Shown here piece by piece: positions 62,968 through 63,090 of a stretch of 63,090 nt of DNA; within the stretch, counting starts at the first letter, position 1; each line of letters opens with the position of its first letter. Under the pieces are notes generated by a model. It did no database searches and had not been told where the DNA came from. It saw nothing but the letters and a program-made list of their open reading frames with translations. Source of the stretch: Peptoniphilus_A sp022767005 (GTDB taxonomy: Bacteria > Bacillota > Clostridia > Tissierellales > Peptoniphilaceae); contig NZ_JBNPOJ010000009.1 in NCBI RefSeq assembly GCF_050315115.1, positions 1-63,090 of the forward strand. The letters are read 5' to 3'. The position numbers were made by a program, and so were the translations under genes.

Positions 62968-63090
62968 ATTTTCTCCTTAAAATTATTGAAATAAATATTA
63001 ATGCTTAAAATAATCCGCCAAAGAAAATCTTTACTCAAGTAAATTATATCATAATAATGGAAAAAATTTATGAAGTATATTTTTTCTAAA
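62968..63090. other. Window edge, no gene seen
   Basis: AT-rich sequence with no reading frame or RNA feature that I can support; it contains the upstream region of the 62967 gene. Confidence 0.5.

Noticed and set aside
1..63090. CRISPR arrays, tRNA or rRNA genes, transposases, integrases and phage genes.
   Set aside because: No regularly spaced repeats, no tRNA T-loop signatures in the gaps and no matching proteins were seen.

Overview
The window is AT-rich DNA with short intergenic gaps, strong GGAGG-type ribosome binding sites, many TTG/GTG starts and T-box, FMN and Mn2+ riboswitches. Together with hybrid-cluster protein, methionine gamma-lyase, threonine dehydratase, M20 peptidases and butyrate-type thiolase/crotonase/3-hydroxybutyryl-CoA dehydrogenase, this points to an anaerobic, amino-acid-fermenting Gram-positive, most like Peptoniphilus and relatives (Tissierellia). 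The genus is inferred from gene content only. I see no prophage, insertion sequence, CRISPR array, tRNA or rRNA.

Layout. 1-4.2 kb: methionine gamma-lyase and an NhaC-type transporter (minus strand), then a tiny CXXC membrane protein overlapping a polyferredoxin-like membrane protein. 4.6-9.1 kb: hydroxylamine reductase (hcp), then a methionine T-box and the metNIQ importer. 9.3-11.6 kb: an HtrA protease and a convergent LysR regulator. 11.6-12.2 kb: a gene-free stretch that looks like two small RNA genes and a promoter with three TTTACA repeats. 12.2-19.6 kb: an LtaS-type lipoteichoic acid synthase and an M20 hydrolase, then tsaC-rpiB-upp-tagO-wecB. 19.6-22.9 kb: MaoC hydratase, thiolase, crotonase and 3-hydroxybutyryl-CoA dehydrogenase. 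23.1-24.6 kb: a radical SAM protein. 24.7-29.05 kb: a complete riboflavin operon (ribD-ribE-ribBA-ribH plus a HAD phosphatase) behind an FMN riboswitch. 29.1-32.7 kb: a guanylate-kinase-like gene and pyrB-pyrI-pyrK-pyrD. 32.7-33.9 kb: a PhaE/phasin-like coiled-coil protein. 33.9-35.0 kb: decayed sequence with one near-consensus promoter.

35.0-41.5 kb: a GltS-type symporter with two M20 amidohydrolases, threonine dehydratase and an aminotransferase. 41.5-44.1 kb: a MoxR-type AAA ATPase and VWA protein pair (minus strand). 44.2-49.1 kb: a 40-residue membrane peptide, T-box(Ser)-serS, and a yybP-ykoY Mn2+ riboswitch with a P-type cation ATPase. 49.2-50.3 kb: a CPBP membrane protease behind a YtrA-type operator. 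50.4-54.4 kb: a YfcC transporter with isoaspartyl dipeptidase, and azlCD. 54.4-57.0 kb: a YtrA-type GntR regulator with an ABC-2 exporter behind a related operator. 57.1-61.8 kb: a purine permease, an SLH-domain protein and gltX. 61.8-63.0 kb: a minus-strand cluster of very small membrane, secreted and peptide genes.

The genes mostly serve peptide and amino-acid import and fermentation, cofactor and nucleotide synthesis, and envelope assembly. The least explained parts are the paired small RNA candidates, the matching YtrA-type operators, the terminator hairpin that buries the tsaC ribosome binding site, the orphan PhaE-like protein and the small-peptide cluster at the right end.
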